Program-made: the position numbers and the translations under genes
Source of the DNA: Tritrichomonas foetus
Taxonomy: Eukaryota > Parabasalia > Tritrichomonadida > Tritrichomonadidae
Direction: 5' to 3'
Assembly: GCA_001839685.1 (NCBI GenBank)
Contig: MLAK01001165.1
Span: 1 to 29,177 of the forward strand
Length of the DNA stretch: 29,177 nt
The notes under the pieces: model-generated
Database searches by the model: none
What the model saw: only the letters and a program-made list of their open reading frames with translations
Told to the model about the DNA's origin: nothing
Shown here: one piece after another, positions 1 through 9,261 of the stretch
How the letters are laid out: each line of letters opens with the position of its first letter
How positions within the stretch are numbered: the first letter of the stretch is position 1

Positions 1-58
1 TGGTAGGACAAAGGTTTATGGGATGGTCCCACAAAATCTTTGGGGGACCATTTTGTAA

Positions 59-163
59 ACCTTTCATATAGGAGGATATGAAGATAAACCTCTTGATGAT
101 TTTAGACATAGAGTATGTTACATGCTTGTGAAACAATGGTTGGTGGATTCAGATGTTAAATAG
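59..163 (+). pseudogene. Degenerate 3' end of an unrecognised coding sequence
   Basis: An open stretch at the window edge ends at the TAG at 161-163. Its last 30 codons (from 71) read like protein, ending CYMLVKQWLVDSDVK. The same frame has a TAA at 56-58, and the sequence before that also reads plausibly in another frame, so this is either a frameshifted remnant or the end of a gene cut by the window edge. I cannot assign a family. Just after the stop, GTCAAGT-AGT-ACTTGAC (163-179) could form a small hairpin. Low confidence. Confidence 0.25.
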
Positions 164-401
164 TCAAGTAGTACTTGACTTGTACAGTCACAGTTTTTAT
201 GTAATACTATCAAATCTCAATAAAGTGGTGTGATATCGACTTTTTGAAAATGATCTTGATCAACTTCATTGAAAATGAAATAATGAAATAAATAACTTTA
301 TTTATTAAACGGTCATTGACCATATTCATGAGCTTTTTGAAAAGTTATCTAAAGAGATAAATCGATTTATTCTTGATTTTATTATAATCGAATAATTTCA
401 C
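164..401. other. Intergenic region upstream of the GSK3-like kinase
   Basis: AT-rich DNA with no convincing ORF. It should hold the upstream part of the kinase promoter; only the initiator at its 3' edge is recognisable. Confidence 0.5.
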
Positions 402-402
402 A
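398..402 (+). promoter_or_regulatory. Trichomonad initiator (Inr) TCACA at the kinase start
   Basis: TCACA fits the trichomonad Inr consensus TCA+1Y(T/A). The predicted transcription start A is at 400, giving a 5' UTR of about 2 nt before ATG 402. The same TTTCACA context occurs at the acyltransferase gene. Very short 5' UTRs are normal in trichomonads. Confidence 0.6.
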
Positions 403-1436
403 TGACGAACAATCCAAAGAGCCACAGCAGAATCAACCGAGTTGTTACACAATTTCAACCACACAGCGACTACCAACCTCTCTCAACGATCGGTATTGGA
501 ACTTTTGGTGCAGTTTTCCTTGCCAAAGACAAGCAGGACAAGAAAGTTGCCATCAAAAAGGTTTGCTTAGATCCGCATTTCAAAAATCGAGAACTTGATC
601 TTGTCGAAAAGCTCGACCATCCAAATTGCCTCCGATATATCACACACTATACGACAAACGAAGGTAAAAATAATGATCTCTACTTGCATCTTGTCACTGA
701 ATACCTTCCTGGGTCATTATCTTCATTTTTAACTCATTCTCCATTTCCTCCTCCAATTTTCGTAAAAACCTTTGGATACCAGTTATTCGCCTCCCTCGCC
801 TACCTCCATCACTTTGGAGTCTGCCATCGCGATATCAAGCCATCAAACGTTCTCGTTAATCCAGAAACAGGCGAATTGCAATTATGCGATTTTGGATCGG
901 CCAAATTCCTCCGATCGGACGAAATTTCCGTCTCATACATTGCTACACGGAGCTACAGGGCACCCGAGCTACTCCTCGATTGCCCGATCTACACCACTGC
1001 GATTGATGTATGGGCAGCCGGATGCGTTTTATGTGAAATGTTCCTACAGGGGAAGCAGATGTTCACCGGCATGAATAACAACGAGCTCATGAATTGCATT
1101 TCAAGAACAATAGGTGCTCCCAAACAAGCAGAAATTGATTCATACGTGCATAAAAAGAAATACGCCTATCTTGGGCCACGTCCAGGGAACCTTCGTGATG
1201 CCCTTCCGAAATGGGTTCCACCAGAGTTTGCAAACCTTCTCGACACAATTTTCGTTTACACACCCGCCAAAAGAGCAACAGCAGCAGATTGCATGAAGCA
1301 CCCATTCTTCGCAGATCTATTTGAAGCAGATACAAAGTTACCAAATGGTGCTCCACTTCCAGCATACTTCGCAAAGATTAGAACACCCGAGGAAATGTTC
1401 AGGAACTTCCCGAACGGTCCAATTCCACCGCGCTAA
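402..1436 (+). CDS. GSK3/shaggy-like serine/threonine protein kinase (CMGC group)
   Basis: A 344-residue kinase made almost entirely of the catalytic domain. The glycine loop GIGTFGAV is at 31-38, the ATP-binding lysine K52 lies in VAIKK, the catalytic loop HRDIKPSN is at 142-149, DFG is at 163-165, and SYIATRSYRAPE carries the GSK3-type activation-loop tyrosine Y179. The three basic residues that bind a primed phosphate in GSK3 (R96, R180, K205) appear conserved as R63 (FKNREL), R143 and K168, so it probably prefers pre-phosphorylated substrates. It lacks long N- or C-terminal extensions. The start is supported by an Inr 2 nt upstream, and the stop lies within a TAAA polyadenylation signal. 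It is convergent with the PMT-like gene. A GSK3-class assignment is favoured over CDK or MAPK by the activation loop and the CMGC insert. Confidence 0.92.
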   Translation: MTNNPKSHSRINRVVTQFQPHSDYQPLSTIGIGTFGAVFLAKDKQDKKVAIKKVCLDPHFKNRELDLVEKLDHPNCLRYITHYTTNEGKNNDLYLHLVTEYLPGSLSSFLTHSPFPPPIFVKTFGYQLFASLAYLHHFGVCHRDIKPSNVLVNPETGELQLCDFGSAKFLRSDEISVSYIATRSYRAPELLLDCPIYTTAIDVWAAGCVLCEMFLQGKQMFTGMNNNELMNCISRTIGAPKQAEIDSYVHKKKYAYLGPRPGNLRDALPKWVPPEFANLLDTIFVYTPAKRATAADCMKHPFFADLFEADTKLPNGAPLPAYFAKIRTPEEMFRNFPNGPIPPR

Positions 1437-1931
1437 ATCACATGATAAATATTTTTTATGATTTTAAAAATTTAAAGTAAAACTCCTATATATCGTAATT
1501 CGTTGTGTAATTCTTGGTTTTCTTTTTTTTTTAAATAATATTTCTATTTCATTGACGTCGAATTCTAATATTGCTTTTTCATGATCTTGTCAATGTGAAT
1601 AGAGTGATTATGAATAGAATGGAGATGTGAAAAAAATTCGATTTACTTTTGATTGATTCAAGAAAATGAATCATTAATAAATCATTAGGTACTCTTGATT
1701 GTCTCAAATGATCCATAATCTTCATGAGCTGATTGGATTATCTTCTTTTTCGCATACATAATTGCCATTAATATTTCCTTTAAAGGAAATAGCATGTAAT
1801 ATTCGTTTGATTTAAGTTAACAAAAGATGACAAATAAATAAAATAAGAAATAAAGAAAAATGATAGATAGATTTAAATAATGTTTAAAACACATGTATAT
1901 ATGGATGATAAAGTATGATGGCATTAAATCC
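1437..1931. other. Intergenic region between convergent genes
   Basis: AT-rich sequence between the 3' ends of the kinase and the PMT-like gene. No ORF, RNA gene or clear repeat is seen. It probably holds only the two 3' untranslated ends. Confidence 0.5.
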
Positions 1932-3425
1932 TCAGTTCTTCCAAGGAATGTGCGGTTTAATGTATGGATCTGGGTTTATGTATGGGTAGATGATGGGCGC
2001 CCAATTCAAGAAAAGCATGATAGAAATAAACAAAATAAGTGTTAAAGCAATACCTGAGAGCTTTGGACTGAAATGCCCTTCAATGAACAAAATGAATTCA
2101 ATAATTGCCAAATATTCAGGAAGGTAGGATTCAGAGCATCCCGATCTCTTTATATGGTAACAAAACGCGTTATAAATAACAACAAACACAAAAATAAGTG
2201 ATAAGAAAGATTTTGCATCAAATCGATTCAATTTTCTATGATTATACACATCAAAATATGCAAATAAAATTGCAGGCACCGTAATTATTCGATTTCCAAA
2301 GCAAACAATGAATCTACCATCTTTGTGCCATAAAACCGACCATTTTTCACACATTAAAAGTCTTCTGCCAACTTTCTCAATATTCAATCTATTTAATGAA
2401 TTGATTACAAAGTTTATCAAAATTCTGAAACTATATTCGAATGAAAAAGCGAAGTGCTTAAATTGAATTTGCTGAATTTTGTTTGCCGTAAAATTCTGGA
2501 AACTATTTGACATACCTTGTGTTTGATGTTTTAATTTAATGGGTGTGTATAAAACATGAACAAAACAGCTCAAGTAAAGCATCGAGAGTATAATACCGAG
2601 ATTAGAAAGACTTTGCTTTTTTGAATGAAAACGAATTAGCGGCCAAACCACGGCAAAAAGTGCAAATGGAAAAGAAAGAAAAGAAGTCGAAAATCCAAAA
2701 GCCGCAAAGACTCCTTGTAAGATCACAAGACTGTATTGTTGAGGACAACCAAATGTGAAGTGATGTGATAATCCAGCTAATAAAAGTGAAGTGGCACAAT
2801 AAAATTGAACAGCTCCATGAATTCCAATATTTCTACTCGATGAAATAAGTAGCTGGTCAACCAGGCATAAAATTCCACCACAAAATGAGTAAAATTGTTT
2901 ACATCCGAAAGTTCTCATAATTAAATAACTTATTGGAACTGCCATCATTGCGAAAAATGCAGAGACACTTCGCATTGATGAATAAGCAGTATGCTGAAAT
3001 GTGTAATCAGGAATTTCATTAACATTGAAATCATATGGATATTCCATGGTATTGATTAAATAAAAGAGAAGGAGTTCCTGGAAGGGTGGATTATCGGCCA
3101 TGAAAAATGTAAGGTTGTGGTAGTGATGAATGTGGGAGAGCGTCAATCTTTCGTTAAATACATATTCGATTGGTTGATGGATTATCCAAAATCTGGTGAA
3201 GGTTCCAACGAAGAAGAGAAAACACGCAAAAAAAGTGTCCCAACCATCCCAAATGAATGGAATAGTTAAAACATGCTCGATTGGTTTGATGATTTGTTGA
3301 GGCGAAGAATTTTGGACGCGGTCATTTTGTTGCTTGTCATTTTGATGATCGTCTGGACTATCGTCTGATCCGGCAATTGGGTCAATTTCTAATAGCCCAT
3401 ACTGATATCCTTTTCTGGATTTCAT
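1932..3425 (-). CDS. PMT-like (GT39/GT-C fold) membrane glycosyltransferase without a MIR domain
   Basis: A 497-residue polytopic membrane protein resembling protein O-mannosyltransferases. These transfer mannose from dolichol-phosphate to Ser/Thr in the ER lumen. After a hydrophilic 50-residue N-terminus and a first membrane segment (about 62-80) comes the family's first luminal loop. It contains FNER at 90-93 where PMTs have F-D-E, and DNPPF at 111-115 where they have H-P-P-L. A region like the PMT second and third membrane segments follows (AYSSMRSVSAFFAMMAVPISY). About eight further hydrophobic segments follow, and the C-terminus has the family-like ring LNWAPIIYPY. No MIR repeats are present, so it is shorter than fungal or animal PMTs (about 750 residues) and nearer bacterial ones. 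The altered acidic pair makes its activity uncertain. The ATG is the first in frame; a short out-of-frame ATG lies upstream. Confidence 0.7.
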   Translation of the reverse strand: MKSRKGYQYGLLEIDPIAGSDDSPDDHQNDKQQNDRVQNSSPQQIIKPIEHVLTIPFIWDGWDTFFACFLFFVGTFTRFWIIHQPIEYVFNERLTLSHIHHYHNLTFFMADNPPFQELLLFYLINTMEYPYDFNVNEIPDYTFQHTAYSSMRSVSAFFAMMAVPISYLIMRTFGCKQFYSFCGGILCLVDQLLISSSRNIGIHGAVQFYCATSLLLAGLSHHFTFGCPQQYSLVILQGVFAAFGFSTSFLSFPFALFAVVWPLIRFHSKKQSLSNLGIILSMLYLSCFVHVLYTPIKLKHQTQGMSNSFQNFTANKIQQIQFKHFAFSFEYSFRILINFVINSLNRLNIEKVGRRLLMCEKWSVLWHKDGRFIVCFGNRIITVPAILFAYFDVYNHRKLNRFDAKSFLSLIFVFVVIYNAFCYHIKRSGCSESYLPEYLAIIEFILFIEGHFSPKLSGIALTLILFISIMLFLNWAPIIYPYINPDPYIKPHIPWKN

Positions 3426-3866
3426 TTCTGTTAGGGAATAATCATTGGCCTTAATTTCGCCATATATATCAAATTCTTCTTACTCTTCACCTAATTACCC
3501 GAAAATGGTCAATTAATCATATTTCATATCACATTTCACACAACATCACCCAGTGTTGGTTAAGTTCAGAGCTCTGAATGATTTTATCAAATAATTTTTA
3601 TAGTATTGCCAATATCATCTTTCCTAATGGTAATGAAAAAAGTGTAAAAAGAAAGAAATTCGATTGAACTTCTATTTTCCTTTTTGATATTTACCAAAAA
3701 TGATTATCCAGTCAACAAAATCTACCTCTGCATTAATGCCCACAGCGAGGCCAGAAATCCAAATTCACCTTTCGATTTAGCCAAACGTGATCGTCATCTT
3801 ATTCAAATTTGAATGCAGAGTATAAAACAAAATCTAGAATTGTTATTTTGATTTGATACATTTACT
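3426..3866. other. Intergenic region between the PMT-like gene and CCDC25, containing inverted-repeat element A
   Basis: This should contain the PMT-like promoter (minus strand) and the CCDC25 3' end. The CCDC25 TGA is followed 2 nt later by TAAA on the minus strand, a likely poly(A) signal. Apart from the inverted-repeat element at 3724-3825, nothing else is recognisable. Confidence 0.45.
3724..3825. repeat. Short inverted-repeat element A (MITE-like)
   Basis: The ends are CTCTGCATT (3726-3734) and its complement AATGCAGAG (3812-3820). The element is richer in GC than its surroundings. In reverse orientation it resembles the element at 27586-27684. From CTGCATTA inward, about 28 of 41 positions match without gaps by eye, and both have the same overall size and terminal repeat. 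It has no coding capacity. A non-autonomous transposon or a conserved regulatory/RNA element would both fit. Confidence 0.4.
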
Positions 3867-4490
3867 TCACATAAAATCGTCTTCAAGATTGGTGCTGAAT
3901 TCAGCTTTTGGTGCAGCAGCCATCTGATCTTTCAATGACGTCTGCTTAGGCGCATCATCATCACCAATTCCCCAATCGTCTTCGTCCCAATCATCGTCGT
4001 TTTTGGCGGCCTTTTTCTTTTTGCTATTATGAATCAAATCATCGAGTTCCTTTTCCATTGTAACCAAATCTTGAATTTCTTTCACTTTTTCAAGCTGCTT
4101 CAATAAATTGTTATCTTTTCTGACGCCATGGACGGTGACAACATGGGCGCCTGGCAAAAATGAAACTTGGCCTACTTTCATACCTTTGCTCTTGGTCAGA
4201 TTTGCGCACGATGTATATATTACATCAACGGCTGGTCTTTTGACGCCTTCGATCGATCCGTTTTTAACGATTTGTGAACAGAGCTGGACGAGGATTGGCG
4301 ATGGCTCTTTTTCGCCTTCGTTGAGCCTGACGTAAGCGTGGGGTGAAGATAAATCGTCGACATGGAACCATAAAACTGGTGCGTTCAATTCTTTCATATA
4401 GCGTTGCGAATACTTAATTAAACCGTCATTTTCGAATTTGTCGTTACCAACAAAAAGGAGGTGATCATGAATCATATAAATTATCACCAT
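3867..4490 (-). CDS. CCDC25-like protein (NFACT-R/DUF814 domain; yeast Jlp2 family)
   Basis: A 207-residue protein matching the CCDC25 family along its length. It has an early GNDKFENDGLIKY block (human GKDKYENEDLIKH), then VLWFHVDDLSSPHAYVRL (human IWFHVDKLSSAHVYLRL), DVIYTSCANLTKSKGMKVGQV, and a charged coiled-coil and acidic C-terminus (DDDWDEDDWGIGDDD). The NFACT-R domain occurs alone in this family and in the ribosome-quality-control factor NEMF/Rqc2. The cellular role in protists is not established, although CCDC25 is reported as a DNA sensor in animals. The start follows a good Inr (TCATTT at 4498-4503, minus strand) by 7 nt. Length and domain order are normal for the family. Confidence 0.88.
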   Translation of the reverse strand: MVIIYMIHDHLLFVGNDKFENDGLIKYSQRYMKELNAPVLWFHVDDLSSPHAYVRLNEGEKEPSPILVQLCSQIVKNGSIEGVKRPAVDVIYTSCANLTKSKGMKVGQVSFLPGAHVVTVHGVRKDNNLLKQLEKVKEIQDLVTMEKELDDLIHNSKKKKAAKNDDDWDEDDWGIGDDDAPKQTSLKDQMAAAPKAEFSTNLEDDFM

Positions 4491-4497
4491 TTTGGAT

Positions 4498-4503
4498 AAA
4501 TGA
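4498..4503 (-). promoter_or_regulatory. Initiator (Inr) TCATTT of the CCDC25 gene
   Basis: On the minus strand the sequence reads TCATTTATCCAAA followed by ATG. It fits the extended trichomonad Inr TCAYTWY and gives a 5' UTR of about 11 nt. This supports the chosen start at 4490. Confidence 0.6.
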
Positions 4504-5141
4504 TTGATCGAAAGAAGGTGAAAATGTGAAAAAATTGAATATGTTTAAACGTTCTCCTCTGAACAGATAAATATTCAATTTTTTCCCCCTCTTACAGGAA
4601 TTCTGGTAATGATGCCATTGATTTTTCATATCTTTCGTTGATATTTGGTAATTAAACTAAATTATATATCGAACATACTCGGTCTTTAAGTTAATTGATA
4701 ATGCCGATGGCAATGGCAATTTTCACATAACTATGATGGCAGGATGTTTTTTTTTCTTTCGATTGCATTGTTTAAATTGTTTGTGATGTTTGGGTGATGT
4801 TTCAGAAAAAAATTATCAATAATATCTGCAAGCAAGTTCATGCTCGAAAGACTTTTTAGTGGAAAAAAGAGAACTATTGAATAATAATCAAAGATAGGAG
4901 AAAATCATGACTCTACAGTCGGGTTCCTATTGAAAAATGCATCAAAAAGTAGGAAACAGACCATGATTTAGTGGAATTGTGTCATTTTTAAGTCATTGAT
5001 ATGTGAAAATCATGAAAATGTCTTAAATATTAAAAAATTAGAAAAATAGACTAAAATTATTCTATAAAAAAACATCTTTATTACACATGTTAAAAAATTA
5101 CTATCATTCATATATAGGAATCAAAATAATTATTAATATGA
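4504..5141. other. Intergenic region between CCDC25 and the TRAPPC10-like gene
   Basis: AT-rich sequence with no convincing ORF, RNA gene or long repeat on either strand. It contains only short homopolymer runs. Confidence 0.5.
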
Positions 5142-7826
5142 TTAAAATGGAATAATTGGTGGATATGCATTATATTGAATTTCAATATATTTTGGAAATG
5201 GTTCCGCAACCTGCTGCATAACTTGGAACTTCGGAAAAGGAAGTTTTCCAGGGTGCTTTGGAATCAACAAATGCGTTCTTCCTTCGCCATCTTGTGGTGC
5301 AACTACCCAATTCTTTTCATCTTCCATCATTGCAAAAGCAGGTTGATCCACAGTGATCAATCTTGGTTCACCAACGGTCCATTTTTTATTATCGAAAGAT
5401 AACTTAACAGACATTTTGTCAAGCATGAAATTAGATGTAACAATTTCAACTGGATAATCTTCCCAGCCTTCTTCAAAGAAAGTTAGAACTAAAGGTTCTT
5501 CAGAAGATTTACGAACAATAGAATATAAAGCATGAGGTCCCATTGTGTGACGCTTCCCTTCAAATTCAAATGAAAATGCTTGTGGATATATATTTACGAT
5601 TTGGAACTGTTGTAATTTAGAAGTTTGTTTAAATAACCGGATATTCAATGAATTACTAGCTGGTGCAGTAAATTGTTGAGACATCGAACACATATTTCCA
5701 TCACGTCTCAAGAATGAAAAAACGACACCAATTGTATCTTCTTCTTTCATTCTATAAATTAATTTCATTTTTATTGAAGATTCAAATTTATTCAAGACAA
5801 TTGGTGTATTTGGTTGAAAATGTTTGGTTTCACCATCAAGATCACAATAAATAATGTCTTCCAGGCCATCCATTTCAAAAATGAATGAAACTTCAAGTGA
5901 GGAGGCATCCAAATTTTGTGCAGTAAAGATGCCAGATTGAAGACAACCTTTCAAAATCATACTGGGCATCAGTAAATCGAAAGAAGGTGGAATTTTCTTT
6001 TCGTGAATAGTTAAATTATGTGGAATAGGAATCTCCCAATCAAGAAAAACAGAATCAAATTGGAAAATTAAAAGTGCTGAATCAAAAACACCTGCAAAAT
6101 TACAATTAATTGATGAATCAATTAACATTTTTGATTCTAGTTTGTATTTTTTCATTTCACAAAGCAAACAATAATCTTCAGAAAGTTCAGAAGATGAAAG
6201 TTGCACCCAAACTACGGCCTCCAATCCACAAAGCCAACTTGGCAATTTAAAAGTGAGCTTGAAATGAAGACTTTCATAAAGGCTATGACTATCAAAGAAT
6301 GCAGGCGAGTGAAAGTGCGGGAAAATTGAAAAATCAGGCTTGACTTCAACTTCTTGTGATGATAAAAAGTTTAAAGCATCGATTTTTACTTTATCCGAAG
6401 CTTTTGAAGATAAAAGTGAAATTGCAATCTCATCACTTTTTAAATCAGGATGATTAAACATCATTTCTAAAAGTTTTCCATCAATCAAATCCGTCTTTCT
6501 CAAACCATCTTCTTTATTGAAATTTGCTTCTTGGCGAAGATGATTTTCCTGTGAATTATCTTTGCGATTTTCGTTAGTTTTACTGGTTGGATCGAGGACA
6601 GTATTTTCAATTGATGCCATTGCACTTTTGATGTCGCCTTTTTTAGCGAAAAATTCAAAGAAAATGGACGACAAATAAGTCATGTGATAAGGATAATTTT
6701 CTATGATTTTCTTTGATCGTGAATATTCTGTTAAAAAAAGTTGATCACGACTTGCTTCATCACCTAATGCATTATTTCCTTTTGCTACATTTTCAAGAAA
6801 AGGCGAATTTTTATCAAAACCATCATTGTATTCAAAAAGCTTTAAAATTTGAGTCAAAGCAATAAAAGAGAATGAAATTCTAACTGTGTCATCATTATCT
6901 GAAATCGAACCGCTTTCAAGCATATCACACAGATTAACTGCAGTGAAGTGAATCCAGTGTCGAGCAAACACTTTTTGTTCTGGAGTAATAGCATTTTCTA
7001 ATACTGTTGCAAAACATAAAGAAATGTCATCACTTAATTCAGTAACATTGTTTGATTGAAGTAATGATTTTGTGATTCCATGAATTGATGAAATTAAGGT
7101 ATCAAATCCATAATCAAATGATGCTTTACTTGATAATCTTCTGATGTCATAATTTTTAGGTGATGGTGGCCAAAATGGAAGTGTTGATGGAAAAGTAATA
7201 ATCGAACGATAGAGTTGTTTTGATGCCGAAAAAAATCCAAACATGTGATATAATGAAGCCAGCTCACTAGCTGTCTTTATATATTCAGGAGAGCCTTGTT
7301 TTAGCTTTTCCATTTGCTGTTGTAAAAATGAAATTCGATCTTGGTTACTAATCTGAATTAAATTTGCAAGTGATGAATGAATGGCCTTAATGTCAGATTC
7401 TGAAACTATTTGGTCATCCAAGAGATATTTAGCAATGACAATTCTTGAAGTTGGAACTGCTGTCAAAAAATGACTTTCAATTTTTGATCGTTGTGTAGTA
7501 AACGACCACTGCGATTTTGCAATCGACAGAATGAGAACAAGAAAAGCCGTCCCAGGATGCTTCGAGCGCCAAATATTGATTGCGGTTGTTTGATTGGTAT
7601 CAAACTTTGAATCGTAGCCTATGATGAAAAGATGGCACAGGGCATTTCCATCTTCTGATTCGACAAATCCTGGTGAAAAAAATGGGCAGCTTTGCGTATC
7701 ATCTTCATTTGTAATATTCAATTGTAAGCAAATTGATAATGGGCCTTCATGTATAATAGATGGTTGGATCTTTTTCCACGCGCCGTAAAAATCTGTATAA
7801 GTTACTCGAAGCTGGTAATCATCCAT
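5142..7826 (-). CDS. Probable TRAPPII-complex subunit, TRAPPC10/Trs130-like
   Basis: An 894-residue soluble protein. The start is taken at the ATG at 7826 (MDDYQLRVTYTDFYGAWKK). The reading frame stays open upstream, but only from a GTG, which a eukaryote would not normally use. The N-terminal third has a TRAPPC10-like layout: a DFYGAWKKIQPSI block, a segment around WRSKHPGTAFLVL, then IHSSLANLIQ-x-QDRISFLQQQMEKLKQ followed by helical repeats (ASELASLYHMFGFFSASKQLYRSI). The C-terminal half is mostly predicted beta strand, as in the Ig-like tail of Trs130/TRAPPC10. TRAPPII activates Rab11/Ypt31-type GTPases at the late Golgi. TRAPPC9 or TRAPPC11 are alternatives, and the match is remote. No membrane segments are seen. 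Confidence 0.5.
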   Translation of the reverse strand: MDDYQLRVTYTDFYGAWKKIQPSIIHEGPLSICLQLNITNEDDTQSCPFFSPGFVESEDGNALCHLFIIGYDSKFDTNQTTAINIWRSKHPGTAFLVLILSIAKSQWSFTTQRSKIESHFLTAVPTSRIVIAKYLLDDQIVSESDIKAIHSSLANLIQISNQDRISFLQQQMEKLKQGSPEYIKTASELASLYHMFGFFSASKQLYRSIITFPSTLPFWPPSPKNYDIRRLSSKASFDYGFDTLISSIHGITKSLLQSNNVTELSDDISLCFATVLENAITPEQKVFARHWIHFTAVNLCDMLESGSISDNDDTVRISFSFIALTQILKLFEYNDGFDKNSPFLENVAKGNNALGDEASRDQLFLTEYSRSKKIIENYPYHMTYLSSIFFEFFAKKGDIKSAMASIENTVLDPTSKTNENRKDNSQENHLRQEANFNKEDGLRKTDLIDGKLLEMMFNHPDLKSDEIAISLLSSKASDKVKIDALNFLSSQEVEVKPDFSIFPHFHSPAFFDSHSLYESLHFKLTFKLPSWLCGLEAVVWVQLSSSELSEDYCLLCEMKKYKLESKMLIDSSINCNFAGVFDSALLIFQFDSVFLDWEIPIPHNLTIHEKKIPPSFDLLMPSMILKGCLQSGIFTAQNLDASSLEVSFIFEMDGLEDIIYCDLDGETKHFQPNTPIVLNKFESSIKMKLIYRMKEEDTIGVVFSFLRRDGNMCSMSQQFTAPASNSLNIRLFKQTSKLQQFQIVNIYPQAFSFEFEGKRHTMGPHALYSIVRKSSEEPLVLTFFEEGWEDYPVEIVTSNFMLDKMSVKLSFDNKKWTVGEPRLITVDQPAFAMMEDEKNWVVAPQDGEGRTHLLIPKHPGKLPFPKFQVMQQVAEPFPKYIEIQYNAYPPIIPF

Positions 7827-8179
7827 TTTGTTATCAATTGAAATTGAATAGTTTATAAAAAATTCTTTTGATGAACTTTTTATGCATTTATATGGTCGCT
7901 TTTCAGAAATCCGTGGCACCGAAACTTTTTGACATCGTTTTCTTTCTCACTTTTCCAAAATGTATAAGTTCAGTTGTTGTTTATTTTTTTCTTTCGCAAA
8001 TAATATACTGCATAATAATTGTGCACAAGCATATCATAAAGTCCCATAGTACTACTAGTTGTGAATTTGATTTTATTTTATGAGTCAGCTATTTTGGGCT
8101 CGATTTAACGAATCACAGGATAAGAATTGATTATACTATAAATACTAAAATAAATGCTATCATATATTTGAGGGTTTGT
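7827..8179. other. Intergenic region upstream of the TRAPPC10-like gene
   Basis: Contains the promoter side of the TRAPPC10-like gene and the region after the 3' end of the neighbouring pseudogene. No strict TCAYT/A Inr is visible next to ATG 7826; TCAATTTCAATTG nearby on the minus strand is only a partial match. The 71-codon plus-strand frame at 7868-8083 looks like chance. Confidence 0.4.
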
Positions 8180-9120
8180 TTACTCGATTATTATGAGTTC
8201 ACTCGTTTCTTGATGATCATTTGTTAACGATTTTTTGTTAGCACTAAGTGGAACCCAAATATTGGGTATCATCAGTGCAGCAAATGGTGCTATAAGTAAT
8301 GATATTAATGCAATAATGATGATTCCATATCCATAAAACTTTCATTCCAGTTGTATCCGAAACATTGTTCTTGGTGTTGGAGTTGGTATTGAAGTTGGAA
8401 AAGATATATATGCAAATTTTGTTATATTTTTGACCTTAATTTGTCCTTATTGCATTGGATGATGATATTTATCAATAAATAGCGAATTCGAGTACTCAAT
8501 CGCTTCAATAATAAAATCCTTGAATATATTTTGTGCTGTGGGTGCACCTTTTATAGTATAAATTTAAAAAGTTCTTATTTATTTCCCTAAACACTTCTTC
8601 TGTTGTGTCAAAAAAAAAAAAAACATGTAGATTGCTTTGATAAAACAGATATTTTTTTCTGACATTTCATCTTTGATCGTTTGATGTATTTCATGAAATA
8701 GTGCATTGTCAAAAAGATAATGGCACATTTGACTGCTCTTCTGCAAAATCTCCGTCAATTCCAATATGAATGAATTGAAACTAACCGTGTTAAACGGTTC
8801 TTTTGAGAGACAATACAAGACAATTCTTTATAAATCACGGCCATTAACAGGTTAATTGGTTTCTTTCCATAACATTGATTTTTCATGAGCTTCTTTAGCA
8901 CGTTTAAAATGAGATCCTTTGAATGTGCAATGGCATGAGGCTGTTGATTTTGATTTCAATATGAATTGTTCCTTAGTAATGAATAAATGATTTGCATCGC
9001 ATATAATTTTGTCTGGTTCGATAAAGAGTGCGGATGAATAAATTCTTTGATGGTTTTTACACGTTTTTTTCCAGCGGAAGTTTCTCTGATTTTTTCGAGA
9101 AATAGAACTATCACGTTTTG
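8180..9120 (-). pseudogene. Decayed gene for a membrane-anchored surface-type protein
   Basis: Minus-strand coding fragments follow one another across about 940 bp but are interrupted. Fragment 1 (about 9120-8852) is open for about 88 codons and includes ALFIEPDKIICDANHLFITK. Fragment 2 (8818-8579) contains FNSFILELTEILQKSSQMCH and runs into a T-run (about 8620-8634), where a slip would continue as DTTEEVFREINKNFLN. Fragment 3 ends at the TAA at 8180. It has one frame with only two internal stops, running from GAPTAQNIFKDFIIEAIEYS through a Pro/Thr-rich stalk (PTSIPTPTP) to one strongly hydrophobic segment (GIIIIALISLLIAPFAALMI) and a short cytoplasmic-like tail. The layout of ectodomain, P/T stalk, TM and tail fits a trichomonad surface protein. 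The family is not identified, and no start codon is seen. Confidence 0.55.
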
Positions 9121-9261
9121 TAAAAAAATTGTGTAAATTTTGTAAAAAAGTTTATCAATTAATTGATTTTTTTTTTGTCATGAAGCGATCAATGACATCT
9201 TCACCTTTGAATAAAAACTATAGAAAAAGTTATCAATTTTTCTAAAAATAAAATCTCGCAA

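Noticed and set aside
3700..3780. 27-codon plus-strand ORF with raised GC
   Set aside because: Lies inside inverted-repeat element A, which explains its composition. No Inr or family match.
7827..7919. GTG-initiated 31-residue extension of the TRAPPC10-like protein
   Set aside because: A eukaryotic gene should start at ATG; the first in-frame ATG is at 7826. The same reasoning removed TTG/GTG extensions at 20914, 21220 and 28496.
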